This document shows positions 34,268 to 43,326 of a stretch of DNA of 64,000 nucleotides, piece by piece; position 1 is the stretch's first letter; each line of letters begins with the position of its first letter. Below the pieces are notes generated by a model, which had not been told where the DNA came from, searched no databases, and saw only the letters and a program-made list of their open reading frames with translations. Both the position numbers and the translations under genes were made by a program. The stretch is from Siccirubricoccus phaeus. Its GTDB lineage: Bacteria > Pseudomonadota > Alphaproteobacteria > Acetobacterales > Acetobacteraceae. The stretch lies in NCBI RefSeq assembly GCF_008360935.1, contig NZ_SRXO01000027.1:27519-91518 (forward strand), in the 5' to 3' direction.

Positions 34268-35026
34268 CTTGGATCGCCTCCCATTGGCTGGACCGATGGA
34301 CGCGCATGCGATGTTGGCTGGAACGGACCAACGGTGCCGGCCGGCCGGAGCTGCACCTGGTGGCGAGCTGCCGCAGGCGCGCTCGCAGGCGCCGCAGCCA
34401 CGGCTGGCGCCCCGTCGTGTGCTGTCCGCTGCGCAGTCGCCGCCCGCCGGCGCTGAGCGAGCACCAGCTCTTCATGTCGCTCCTCCAGCCATGTCGGCCC
34501 CTGAACGAGGCGCTTGTTGCGTTCGGTTGCTTGTGAGAAGCATCTTGATTGCCGACCAGCCTGTCAACAGTCGACAATCCAGAGAACCGGTGCGGGGCGC
34601 ACGCCATTCAACCGGCCGATGGTCGGGAGTGCTGATGCCGTGACCGCCATCGCCAGTCGAACTCAATGCCTTCGTGGCAAAGAGCATGGCACCAGATGCC
34701 GACCTGAAGGATGTCTTCTACGGCTGCATCCCCTTCGTGCTCATGGAGCTTGTTATCGTGGGGTTGCTCATCGCCTTTCCCCGGATTTCGCTCTTCGCCC
34801 TCTCCCGCTGAACGGGCTTGCGCTACGCCGATGCGGGCGGACCGGACACTGCGGTCGGCCGTTGTTGCCACTCGCCAACTCAAGCTACCCCCGGCTTGCG
34901 CGAAAGGGCTCCAGTGCCCTGCTTCCGAAGCCTGCGGACGCCGTCCTCAGGTCGCTGGCCGTTGTTTCAGTGGCGTGCTTGTCCGCTCCGTTCGCCGGAA
35001 ATCCAGCGAACTTCGCGGGCAGCACA
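34268..35026. other. Gene-poor stretch with remnants
   Basis: These 759 bases separate two minus-strand genes. They hold the promoter side of the monooxygenase gene, a TRAP-permease C-terminal remnant (34644-34811) and the second copy of the dispersed repeat (34911-35030). The first 375 bases show no recognisable product. Confidence 0.6.
34644..34811 (+). pseudogene. TRAP large-permease (DctM) C-terminal remnant
   Basis: Directly after an in-frame TGA (34641) the plus strand reads PPSPVELNAFVAKSMAPDAD, then LKDVFYGCIPFVLMELVIVG and LLIAFPRISLFALSR before a stop. This matches the last 55 or so residues of DctM proteins, whose consensus near the end is TPPVGLNLFV-K followed by IFRGVLPF and a last helix ending FP-LALWLP. 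The remaining 370 residues are missing and the strand is opposite to the intact TRAP operon at 29-32 kb, so this is the relic of another transporter. Confidence 0.7.
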
Positions 35027-35030
35027 CTAG
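34911..35030. repeat. Short dispersed repeat, copy 2 (inverted)
   Basis: The complement of this stretch begins CTAGTGTGCTGCCCGCGAAG and follows the 1526-1647 element along its whole length, best in the first 66 bases and more diverged after. The internal hairpin is kept as GTTCGCTGG/CCGGCGAAC. Its end at 35030 supplies the stop codon (TAG) of the neighbouring binding-protein gene, so it lies exactly at that gene's 3' end. Confidence 0.72.
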
Positions 35031-36268
35031 CTGTGAATGAGCGGGCAGCCACCCTCCTGCAAGGGGCGGAAAGCCTGGTCTGCCGGCGTGGTGCTGATGC
35101 GCTCGTAGTAGTCCCACGGGCCACGGCTTGCCTCTGGCGACTTCACCCGGAAGAGATGCACGTCATGGAGCTTGCGGCCGTCCGGGCGTATCGCGCCTGG
35201 GCCGAAGGCGTCGTCATCCGTCGGCAGGGCCTTCATGCGGGCGACAGTCGCGGCGCCGCTCTGCTTCGCCGCGGCCGGTCCCATGGCCGCGACCGTCTTC
35301 AGATAATGCGTTGCAGCGGAGTAGCAGCCGGCCTGATTCATGTTCGGGTGGATGCCGCCGGTCTTCTGCAGTACGCGGCTGGTGAAGGCCCGGGTGCGAT
35401 CATTGAGATCCCAGTAGAAGCTCTCGGTCAGCAGCAGGCCCTGCGCGGTGGGCAGGCCTATGGCGTGCACATCGCTGACGAACATCAGCAGCGCGGCGAG
35501 CTTCTGGCCGGAGCGGGTAATGCCGAATTCCGCCGCCTGCTTGATGACGTTGACGGTGTCGTCGCCGCCATTGGCCAGGCCGATGACCTTGGCACGACTC
35601 GCCTGCGCCTGCAGCAGGAAGGAGGAGAAGTCGGATGTTCCCGGTGCGGGATGCGCCACCCGGCCCAGCACCTTGCCGCCGGCGCGGCGCACCGCCTCTC
35701 CCGTATCCCGCTCGAGGGCATGGCCGAAAGCGAAATTGGCCACGATGAAGAACCAGCTGTCGCCGCCACTGCGCACCAGGGCGCCGCCGGTGCTGGCTGC
35801 CAGCATCCAGGAATCATAGGTCCAGTGCACGCCGTTCGGCGTACAGGCCTTGCCGGTGAGGTCAGCGGTCGCCGCGGCGGAATTCAGGTGAATCCTGTCC
35901 TTCTCCCGCGCGACGTTCTGGACGGCGAGGGCAACCGCGCTGTTCGACACGTCCATGACGACATCGGCGCCATCCCGGTCGAACCACTGCCGGGTCAGGT
36001 TGGCCCCGATATCCGCCCGGTTCTGATGGTCGCCGGTCAGGATCTCGACATTGAAGCCATGCGAGGGCGGGTTGAAATCCTCCACCGCCTGGCGGACGCA
36101 GGCGACGGAGACCGGGCCGCTGGTGCTGCTGTAGGGCCCCGACTGATCGCTCATTACGCAGATCTTGATGGTCGGCGCAGCGGCGCCTGACTGGGCTCGA
36201 GCCCCCGAATACAGGAAGGCGGGCATGGCTCCGGTCGAGGCCAGGAATTGCCGGCGGGTCAGCAGCAT
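35027..36268 (-). CDS. ABC transporter substrate-binding protein, branched-chain amino-acid type (orphan)
   Basis: The 413-residue product has an RR-containing signal (MLLTRRQFLASTGAMPAFLY) and the Peripla_BP_6/LivJ fold: IKICVMSDQSGPYSSTSGPVSVACVRQAVEDFN, VEILTGDHQNRADIGANLTRQWFDRDGADVV and WDLNDRTRAFTSRVLQKTGG. Homologues bind amino acids, amides or aromatic acids. No permease or ATPase genes are nearby, so it must share a transporter elsewhere or act in sensing. Its stop lies in the end of the dispersed repeat; the tail DQAFRPLQEGGCPLIHS still matches the normal family end, so at most a few residues changed. Confidence 0.87.
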   Translation of the reverse strand: MLLTRRQFLASTGAMPAFLYSGARAQSGAAAPTIKICVMSDQSGPYSSTSGPVSVACVRQAVEDFNPPSHGFNVEILTGDHQNRADIGANLTRQWFDRDGADVVMDVSNSAVALAVQNVAREKDRIHLNSAAATADLTGKACTPNGVHWTYDSWMLAASTGGALVRSGGDSWFFIVANFAFGHALERDTGEAVRRAGGKVLGRVAHPAPGTSDFSSFLLQAQASRAKVIGLANGGDDTVNVIKQAAEFGITRSGQKLAALLMFVSDVHAIGLPTAQGLLLTESFYWDLNDRTRAFTSRVLQKTGGIHPNMNQAGCYSAATHYLKTVAAMGPAAAKQSGAATVARMKALPTDDDAFGPGAIRPDGRKLHDVHLFRVKSPEASRGPWDYYERISTTPADQAFRPLQEGGCPLIHS

Positions 36269-36494
36269 GAGATTGGTTTCCACCCCGTGGAGTCTTGGAT
36301 GCCGGTTGAATGCCGCCTTTCCGGCGACCGTCGGCAGTGAGCCGACGTCGTGAAAGGCGTAGCCAGCCGGTGCATCGTTCGCGTCATGCTTGCGACGAAC
36401 TGCCGATCGGTCAAGTCTGGCAACCTGCCTGAGCGCAGGGGTTGACAGTAGGTGCTGCACGCACGGAGGCTGCGCGCGGGGAGACGCCGCTACA

Positions 36495-37463
36495 ATGAAG
36501 AAGCATCTCAACTGCCTGTTCCGGCTGACATGGCTCGTTCTTGCGCTGGTTGCCTGGCCGGACGCCGCTTCCGCCTACCCTGAACGACCGGTGCGCATGA
36601 TCGTCGGCGCCGCTGCCGGCGGGTCGAACGACCTGGTGGCACGGCTGCTGGCGGAAGGCCTGACGGCGCGGCTGCCACATCCGGTGGTGGTCGAGAATCG
36701 CTCCGGTGCCGCCGGCATGATCGGCCTTGAGACCGTTGCCCGCGCTGCGCCCGATGGCCACACCTTGCTGCTGGTCAACACCGCCCATGCCGGGCTGCGG
36801 GTCTTCGTGCCCAATGCCAGCATCGACCCGCACACCGGCGTGACGGCCATCTCGGTGCTTGCCGAATCGCCGATGGTGATGCTCGTCGCCAATGCCTTCC
36901 CGGCCGCCGATCTGCGCGGCTTCGTCGAGGCCGTGCGCGCGGCGCCGGGCCGCTTCGCCTATGGCAGCACCGGCGGGGGCGGCACCCTGCGGATGGGGGC
37001 GGTGCTGTTCCTGCGCGCCACCGGCCTGAACATGACCGAAGTGCCGTATCGGGGCGGCGGACCGGCGCAGCTCGACCTTGCGGCGGGGCGCATCGCGATG
37101 CTGTTCGATGTCGGCGTCACCTCCTTCCAGACCGCGCGCAGCGGCTTGGCGCGGGCCTTCGCCGTCACCTCGGCGGCACGCAGCCCCGCTGCGCCGGAGG
37201 TACCGACGCTCCGGGAATCCGGCATCGATGCGGAGATGACCGTCTGGCAGGCGGTGATGGCGCCGGCCGCGACGCCCCGGGAGCTGCGCGAGGCGGTGCA
37301 GTCGGCGATCGCGCAGGTGCTCGCCGACCCGGCGCTGCGCAGCCGCTTCGCGGAGCTTGGGGCCGACCGCGTGCTTGGTCTTGGCGTGGGTGAGAGCGAA
37401 GCCTATCTGGCGGCGGAGGTGCAGCGCTGGGAGACGCTGCTCCGCGCCAGCGAATTGAAATAG
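36495..37463 (+). CDS. Bug/TctC-family substrate-binding protein
   Basis: The 322-residue product has a signal peptide (RLTWLVLALVAWPDAASA), YPERPVRMIVGAAAGGSNDLV, VVENRSGAAGMIGLETVARAAPDG, TEVPYRGGGPAQLDLAAGRI and the C-terminal WETLLRASELK. It is divergent from the orphan LivJ-like gene (227 bases between starts). The ATG at 36495 is used because it begins the signal peptide; the frame is open further upstream. Ligand unknown. Confidence 0.86.
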   Translation: MKKHLNCLFRLTWLVLALVAWPDAASAYPERPVRMIVGAAAGGSNDLVARLLAEGLTARLPHPVVVENRSGAAGMIGLETVARAAPDGHTLLLVNTAHAGLRVFVPNASIDPHTGVTAISVLAESPMVMLVANAFPAADLRGFVEAVRAAPGRFAYGSTGGGGTLRMGAVLFLRATGLNMTEVPYRGGGPAQLDLAAGRIAMLFDVGVTSFQTARSGLARAFAVTSAARSPAAPEVPTLRESGIDAEMTVWQAVMAPAATPRELREAVQSAIAQVLADPALRSRFAELGADRVLGLGVGESEAYLAAEVQRWETLLRASELK

Positions 37464-37712
37464 CCGGGCGCAGAACCGCTGGGGGCGGTCGCCGCGTCGG
37501 CATGCCCCGCGGTCCGCCACGCCGCGACGCATCGGACGGCGCCGCCGCTCGCGCCCGATCCTGCTCCCATCTTCCCTCCTGACATCCCAGGAATCCAGGC
37601 GCCATCGAAGCCGGTTCTGCACCGACGGTCATGAAAGCGGCTTTCTCCCCTGCGCAGGGCTGCTAGGCTGATGCCAAGGAGCCGTCACTCGGCCGAATGG
37701 AGGAAATGTCGC

Positions 37713-39296
37713 ATGGCGGATGCGCAGGCGAGTTGCGGTCAGGCCCTGTCGCAGGCCGCCGCACCGGGTGCCGGCCTGACGGTCGGTGCCCTGTTCCGGC
37801 AGCAAGCCCTGCGCAACGGCAGCAGCATCGCCCTTGAGGGCAATGGCCGCAGACTGAGCTACGCCGCACTTGGCGAGCGTGTTGGCCGCCTGGCGCGAGC
37901 GCTGGCGGCGCGGGGCGTTGGCCGCGGCGACCGGATCGCCCTGCTCTCGGAGAACCGCCCTGAATACCCCGAGCTGCAGCTCGCAGCGGCGACGCTCGGC
38001 GCGATCCTGGCCTGCCAGAACTGGCGGCAGGCGGATCCCGAATTGCAGCATTGCGTGCGCCTTGTCGCGCCGCGTCTCCTGATCGCCTCCGAGCGTCAGG
38101 CGGGCCGCCTCGCCGCCATCGATCATGGCGTGCCCTCGGTGCTGCAGCTCGGCGAGGAGTATGAAGCGCTGCTCCGCGCCGCGCCGCCCGGCGAGGTGCC
38201 GGACCTGGCCGAGCCGGAGGATGGCCTGCTCATCCTCTATACCAGCGGTACGACGGGGTTGCCGAAGGCGGCGGTCATCAGCCACCGCGCGATGATTGCG
38301 CGCAGCATGATCGCCCGCATCGATGGCAGCTTCTTCCCGGATCGCACCTTCGTGGCCTGGACGCCGCTGTTCCATATGGGGGCGACGGACAGCACCCTCG
38401 CCGCGCTGATGCATGGCGCCAAGGTGGTGGTGCTGGAGAGCTTCGATCCTCCCGCCATCGCGGCTCTGCTGGAGCGGGAGCCGATCGGCTGGCTGTCGCT
38501 GATGCCCGGCATGTTCGCCCGCATGATCGAGGAATTGCGGCGCGCGCCGCGCCGGCTGCAGCCGCTCGGCCTTTGCGGCGCCATGGCGGACCTCGTGCCG
38601 CGGCACGAGATCGCCGAGATCACCACCCTGCTGCAGGCGCCCTTCCGCAACTCCTTCGGCTCCACCGAGACCGGCCCCGCACCCTTCAGCCGCGGCCGCA
38701 TTCCCATCGGCACGGCGCCGGAGCGCCTCTCCAAGCTGCAGAGCTCCTACTGCCTGGTCCGGTTGGTGGACCCCGAAGGGCGGGACGTGCCGGATGGCGA
38801 GCCGGGCGAGGCCGCCTTCCGCGGTCCCAGCCTGTTCAGCGGCTATTGGGGCGACCCGGCGGCGAATGCGGAAGCCTTCCGCTCCGGCTGGTACCACATG
38901 GGCGACGTGCTGCGGCGCAATCCGGACGGCACCTACGATTTCGTCGACCGCCGCAAGTACCTGATCAAATCGGGCGGCGAGAACATCTACCCGGCGGAGA
39001 TCGAGCAGGTGCTGCTCGCCTCGCCGCGCGTAGCCGAAGCCGTGGTGGTGCGCCGCCCCGATCCGCGCTGGGGCGAGGTGCCCGTCGCCTTCGTCGCGCC
39101 GCGCGAGCCCGACCTGACGGAGGCCGAGGTGCTGGCGCTCTGCCGCGGCCGGATCGCCGGCTACAAGGTGCCGAAGGCGGTGCGCTTCCTGCCGGAAGCG
39201 CAGTTCCCGCGCAGCACCAGCGGCAAGGTCCAGCGGCACCTGCTGGAAGCCCGGCTGCAAGCCGCGGCGGAGACCGCCGCCAGGGAGGATGCGTGA
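37713..39296 (+). CDS. AMP-forming acyl-CoA synthetase
   Basis: The 527-residue product belongs to the ANL superfamily. LLILYTSGTTGLPKAAVISH is the P-loop, FGSTETGPAPFSRG the acyl-adenylate block, GWYHMGDVLRRNPDGTYDFVDRRK the hinge region, and PRSTSGKVQRH carries the catalytic Lys. It activates a carboxylic acid to its CoA ester with ATP. AGGAGG ends 9 bases before the ATG at 37713. It overlaps the next Bug gene by one base (TGATG), which ties uptake and activation of one acid together. Confidence 0.9.
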   Translation: MADAQASCGQALSQAAAPGAGLTVGALFRQQALRNGSSIALEGNGRRLSYAALGERVGRLARALAARGVGRGDRIALLSENRPEYPELQLAAATLGAILACQNWRQADPELQHCVRLVAPRLLIASERQAGRLAAIDHGVPSVLQLGEEYEALLRAAPPGEVPDLAEPEDGLLILYTSGTTGLPKAAVISHRAMIARSMIARIDGSFFPDRTFVAWTPLFHMGATDSTLAALMHGAKVVVLESFDPPAIAALLEREPIGWLSLMPGMFARMIEELRRAPRRLQPLGLCGAMADLVPRHEIAEITTLLQAPFRNSFGSTETGPAPFSRGRIPIGTAPERLSKLQSSYCLVRLVDPEGRDVPDGEPGEAAFRGPSLFSGYWGDPAANAEAFRSGWYHMGDVLRRNPDGTYDFVDRRKYLIKSGGENIYPAEIEQVLLASPRVAEAVVVRRPDPRWGEVPVAFVAPREPDLTEAEVLALCRGRIAGYKVPKAVRFLPEAQFPRSTSGKVQRHLLEARLQAAAETAAREDA

Positions 39297-40270
39297 TGCA
39301 TCGCCGCGACCTTCTCCTGTCCTCCCTGCTTGCGCCGGGCGTCGCCGCGCGGGCCGGCGCCCAGACAGCGGGCGGCGTGCCGGACCGCCCCATCACCATC
39401 GTCGTCCCCTTCCCGCCCGGCGCCCTCTCGGACATCATGACGCGGGCGCTCGGCCAGCGCCTCGGCCAGGAACTCGGGCAGACCATCGTCATCGACAACC
39501 GGCCCGGCGCGGGAACCTCGGTCGCCTCCGCCTATGTGCTGCAATCCCGGCCCGACGGCACGACCCTGCTCATGGGCTCCAACAGCCTGGCGACGAACCC
39601 GACCGCGCTGCCGCAACTGCCGCCACGCGATCCGGAGCGGGAGCTCGCCCCGATCGGCCTCGCCTATATGAGCGCCTTCCTGCTGGTGGTGCGCGACGAC
39701 TTTCCGGCGCGCGACCTCGCCGGGTTCATCGCCTACGCCAAGGCGCATCCGGGGCAGGTCAATTTCGCCAGCTCCGGCGTCGGCGCGGTCAACCACCTGG
39801 CACTCGAGCTGCTCAACCGCTCGGCCGGCATCGCGCTGGAGCACATCCCCTTCCGCGGCGGCGCGCCGGCGCTGATCGAATTGCGGGCCGGGCGGGTTGC
39901 CGCCTTCCTCGCCACCCCGGCCGACGTCGCGTCGCAACTGCGGGATGGCTCGCTCCGCGCCCTTGCCACCACCACCGCCCAGCGGCTGGACCAATTGCCG
40001 GATGTGCCTGCCATTGCCGAGCTGCTGCCGGGCTATGAGGCGGTGTACTGGCAGGCCCTGTTCGCCCCCGCCGCAACGCCGGAACCGGTGGTCCGGCGCC
40101 TGGCGGAAGCCTTGCAGGCGGTGAAGGCGGATGCGGAATTCCGCGCGAGCCTGGCCGCACGCGGCGTCTCGCTGCTGCCCGGCGGGCCGCAGGAGCTGCG
40201 CGACTACCTGCGACGGGAAACCGCCATCTGGGGCCGCGTCATCCGCGAGGCGAACATCACCCTGGAGTAG
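39296..40270 (+). CDS. Bug/TctC-family substrate-binding protein
   Basis: The 324-residue product starts MHRRDLLLSSLLAPGVAARA (signal, cut near GAQ), then VPDRPITIVVPFPPGALSDIMTRAL, IVIDNRPGAGTSVASAYVL and EHIPFRGGAPALIELRAGRV. It is co-translated with the acyl-CoA synthetase. Its 3' end overlaps the convergent DUF35 gene by 14 bases, so no terminator separates the two transcripts. Confidence 0.87.
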   Translation: MHRRDLLLSSLLAPGVAARAGAQTAGGVPDRPITIVVPFPPGALSDIMTRALGQRLGQELGQTIVIDNRPGAGTSVASAYVLQSRPDGTTLLMGSNSLATNPTALPQLPPRDPERELAPIGLAYMSAFLLVVRDDFPARDLAGFIAYAKAHPGQVNFASSGVGAVNHLALELLNRSAGIALEHIPFRGGAPALIELRAGRVAAFLATPADVASQLRDGSLRALATTTAQRLDQLPDVPAIAELLPGYEAVYWQALFAPAATPEPVVRRLAEALQAVKADAEFRASLAARGVSLLPGGPQELRDYLRRETAIWGRVIREANITLE

Positions 40271-40679
40271 CCGGGCGCAGCACCGGCAGGGTCAGCCCCG
40301 CCTCGTTCTGCTCGAAGCCGATCCGCAGCTTCAGGCCCGGACGCAGCGCCTCCGCCTCGGCATCCCGCAATTGCGCGAGCAGCCGCACGCCTTCCGGCAG
40401 ATCGGCCGTCACCAGCACATAGGGGAGATCCGCCCGGAACGCCGCATGGAAAGGGTGATGGGCCACGGTCCAGCTATGCACCGTGGCCTCGCCCGAGGCC
40501 TCGACCCAATCCGTCGCCATGGAATGGCAGGCGGCACACATGGGCTGCGGATAGTGGCGGATGCGGCCGCAATCGGCGCAGCGTTGCAGCATCAGCCGGC
40601 CCTGGGCCAGCCCGTCCCAATAGGGCTGGGTGTCAGGGCTCGGGTCGGGCATGGGCTTGCCCGGCATCGTCTGGCTCAT
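40257..40679 (-). CDS. DUF35 OB-fold/zinc-ribbon acyl-CoA-associated protein
   Basis: The 140-residue product has a zinc ribbon (CADCGRIRHYPQPMCAAC, near residues 34-51) and an OB-fold domain (TVHSWTVAHHPFHAAFRADLPYVLVTADLPEGVRLLAQL). DUF35 proteins form complexes with thiolases or hydratases and bind the CoA end of their substrates. It lies five bases after the thiolase-like gene on the same strand, the usual partner arrangement. The frame continues upstream but the ATG at 40679 gives the normal length. Confidence 0.87.
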   Translation of the reverse strand: MSQTMPGKPMPDPSPDTQPYWDGLAQGRLMLQRCADCGRIRHYPQPMCAACHSMATDWVEASGEATVHSWTVAHHPFHAAFRADLPYVLVTADLPEGVRLLAQLRDAEAEALRPGLKLRIGFEQNEAGLTLPVLRPATPG

Positions 40680-40684
40680 CGCTG

Positions 40685-41842
40685 TCAGCCTCGCGTCATG
40701 ATGGCGAGCGTCCCGTCGCCGAGGTCGCCATAGCCGGTGACGAGACCCACCTCGGCATCCGGCACCTGCGCCCGGCCAGCCTCGCCGCGCAATTGGCGGA
40801 CGAGCTCCACCACGTGGTTCATCCCGGCAATATGGGCCTGGGAGAGCAGCCCACCATGCGTGTTCACCGGCAGCCGTCCCTTGAGTCCAAGCGCGCCGCC
40901 CTCGACGAAGGCGCCGCCTTCGCCCTTGCCGCAGAAGCCGAGATCCTCGAGCTGGCAGAGGACGATGTAGGTGAAGCAGTCGTAGATTTCGGCCACGTCG
41001 ATATCGGCCGGCGTGACACCTGCCATGGCGAAGGCGCGTGGCGCTGCCTTGGCGAGGCCCAGGCGCGTCATGTCGGCGCGCTGGGTGATGGCGCTTGGCG
41101 AATCCGGATGCCCTTCGGCCATGCCGGCGAGCAGGACCCGCGGCCGGCGGAGGTCGCGGGCCCGGTCGGCAGCGCTGACGACCACCGCGGCGGCGCCATC
41201 GCTCTCGAGGCTGCAGTCGAACAGCCGCAACGGGTCGGCGATCATGCGCGAGGCCTGATGGTCTTCGATGCTCAGCGGCGTCGTCATCCGGGCATTGCCG
41301 TTGAGGATGGCATGCTGCCGCGTGGTGACGGCGATCTCCGCCAACTGCCGGCTTGTGGTGCCGAACATCGCCATGTGGCGCCGGGCCATCGGCGCGTAGT
41401 ATTGCGCCGGGGCCAGGGCGCCGCTCGGGGCCTCGAACTCGCCCACGATGCGGAATTGCGGCATCTGCTGGATGCGGGCGCCGATCCTCTGTCCGGTCCG
41501 GCCGGTCCGTCCGAGCGTCAGCAGCACATGCGAGCAGATGCCCGCGGCAACGGCAGCGGCCGCGCATTGCAGCGCGGCCACCGGCCCCGCGCCGCCGAGC
41601 GGCGTGCCGGTGGAGAAGCGAAGATCGGGAATGCCGAGATTGGTGACCAGCTCCTCGGCGACGACCGGGCCGCCGGGCGAAGGCATGACGATGCCGTCGA
41701 TATCCCGGGCCTGAATGCCGGCATCCGAAATCGCTTTGAGCGCAGCCTCGAGCTGCAGCGAGAGCGCGCTGCGCCCACCGGCATCGCGTGTGTAGTCGGT
41801 GTCACCGACGCCGATGACCGCCGCCTTGTTCGCAAGCTGCAT
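40685..41842 (-). CDS. SCP-x/lipid-transfer-type thiolase
   Basis: The 385-residue product has KAAVIGVGDTDYTRDAG at its start, ECC-like middle replaced by GAGPVAALQCAAAAVAAGICSHVLLTLG, and late VNTHGGLLSQAHIAGMNHVVELVRQLRG, the conserved His blocks of the SCP-x group. VAEIYDCFTYIVLCQLEDLGFC is also characteristic. With its DUF35 partner it probably makes a complex that breaks a C-C bond in a beta-keto- or beta-hydroxy-acyl-CoA, as in steroid side-chain enzymes. It is divergent from the Bug gene at 42135. Confidence 0.87.
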   Translation of the reverse strand: MQLANKAAVIGVGDTDYTRDAGGRSALSLQLEAALKAISDAGIQARDIDGIVMPSPGGPVVAEELVTNLGIPDLRFSTGTPLGGAGPVAALQCAAAAVAAGICSHVLLTLGRTGRTGQRIGARIQQMPQFRIVGEFEAPSGALAPAQYYAPMARRHMAMFGTTSRQLAEIAVTTRQHAILNGNARMTTPLSIEDHQASRMIADPLRLFDCSLESDGAAAVVVSAADRARDLRRPRVLLAGMAEGHPDSPSAITQRADMTRLGLAKAAPRAFAMAGVTPADIDVAEIYDCFTYIVLCQLEDLGFCGKGEGGAFVEGGALGLKGRLPVNTHGGLLSQAHIAGMNHVVELVRQLRGEAGRAQVPDAEVGLVTGYGDLGDGTLAIMTRG

Positions 41843-42134
41843 GCGTCCCTCCCGGATTGGCCCCTGGTACCGAAGGCAGCCATCATTGCCTCCAGGCTAG
41901 CCGGGACAGGTCGGCTGGACCAGCTTCGCCGATCTGCAAGGAGGTTCAAGACCCGATGTCTGAAGGGCGGCCAGATTGCGCGCATCCGGCTCGTTCCATA
42001 TACGGGTAAGTTCGGATGCCGAAGGTGCCTTTCGGTCAGCTTTGCCTGCTGCCGCCGGGGACGATGCTGCCGGAGAGCGGGCCTTGCCCTGGCGCACGCC
42101 CTTTGGCCGGCAAAGGATAGGGAGGAGGACCCGC

Positions 42135-43124
42135 ATGGTAGCCGGTGAAATATACCTTTCGCGTCGAATGGCCTTCGCCGCCGCCCTGCTCGCAGCACCC
42201 TTCGCGGCCCGCGCCCAGCCCGCGGCCTATCCGGCGCGCCCTGTCCGCCTGACGGTGCCGTACCCCGCAGGTGGCACGACCGACGTGGTTGCGCGCATCG
42301 CCGCCGAGGCCCTGTCGTCCCGCCTGGGCCAGCCGATCGTGATCGACAACCGACCCGGCGCCGGCGTGACCGTCGGCACGACCTTCGTGGCCCGGGCCGC
42401 ACCGGATGGCTACAGCCTGCTGGCCACCACCCTGGCGCATGCGACGAACCCCAGCCTCTTCAAGTCGCTGCCCTATGATTCCGAAGGGGATTTCGCGCCC
42501 GTCGGGATGATCGGCCTGACCCCTTGCGTGCTGGTGGTGAATCCGCGGTCGGAGGCACGCGACCTGGCGACCTTCATCGCATTGCTGCGCGCCGAACCCG
42601 AACGCCACGCCTATGGCTCGGCCGGGGTTGGCAGCCCGATGCACCTGGCGCCGGAATTGCTGGCGCAGATGACCGGCACCACGGTGCGGCACGTTCCCTA
42701 TCGCGGCGAAGCGCCGGCGCTGAACGACCTGGTGGCTGGACACATCACCTTTGCGATCGACCCGGTCACCGCCGCCGCCCCCCTGGTGCGCGCCGGCGCT
42801 CTGCGCGCCCTGGCGGTTGCTTCGGCGCGGCGCGCCGGGATCCTGCCGGATGTACCGACATTCGCCGAGGCCGGGCTGGCCGGCTTCGAGGCCTATACCT
42901 GGACCGTGGTGATGGCGCCGCGCGGGACGCCGCCGGAGGTGGTGGAGCGACTCAACCGCGAGCTCGGCGCCGTCCTGCGCATTCCCGAGGTCCGTGGCAG
43001 GCTCGCGGAGCTTGGCGTGGAGATGGAGCGCGTCCTTTCACCCGCCGAGACCGGTGATTTCATCCGCGCCGAAGCGGCGAAATGGGCGCCCATCGTCCGT
43101 GCGTCAGGGGCCTCGCTGGACTGA
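42135..43124 (+). CDS. Bug/TctC-family substrate-binding protein
   Basis: The 329-residue product has a signal peptide (MAFAAALLAAPFAARAQ), then AYPARPVRLTVPYPAGGTTDVVARIAAEAL, IVIDNRPGAGVTVGTTFVARAAPDG and HVPYRGEAPALNDLVAGHI. GGAGGAGGA precedes the ATG at 42135. It is divergent from the thiolase gene across 292 bases that hold both promoters, and followed after 202 bases by the MmgE/PrpD gene on the same strand. Confidence 0.87.
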   Translation: MVAGEIYLSRRMAFAAALLAAPFAARAQPAAYPARPVRLTVPYPAGGTTDVVARIAAEALSSRLGQPIVIDNRPGAGVTVGTTFVARAAPDGYSLLATTLAHATNPSLFKSLPYDSEGDFAPVGMIGLTPCVLVVNPRSEARDLATFIALLRAEPERHAYGSAGVGSPMHLAPELLAQMTGTTVRHVPYRGEAPALNDLVAGHITFAIDPVTAAAPLVRAGALRALAVASARRAGILPDVPTFAEAGLAGFEAYTWTVVMAPRGTPPEVVERLNRELGAVLRIPEVRGRLAELGVEMERVLSPAETGDFIRAEAAKWAPIVRASGASLD

Positions 43125-43326
43125 CCGACGCAGCGGCCGCTGGACAAGCGGCCATGGCCGATGGCCGATGCGATCCGGAGTTTGACGGACATTCTCTCCT
43201 GTGATCCGCTGCGAGCCATGACCGGCCTGCCTGGCAGAACCGCGCAGTTCAAGGAAGCAGGATGACCCGTATCAGGGCCTCACATCGGAAGGGCTGCTGT
43301 TGTGCCCCGGCTGCTGGTAGCCGCAC

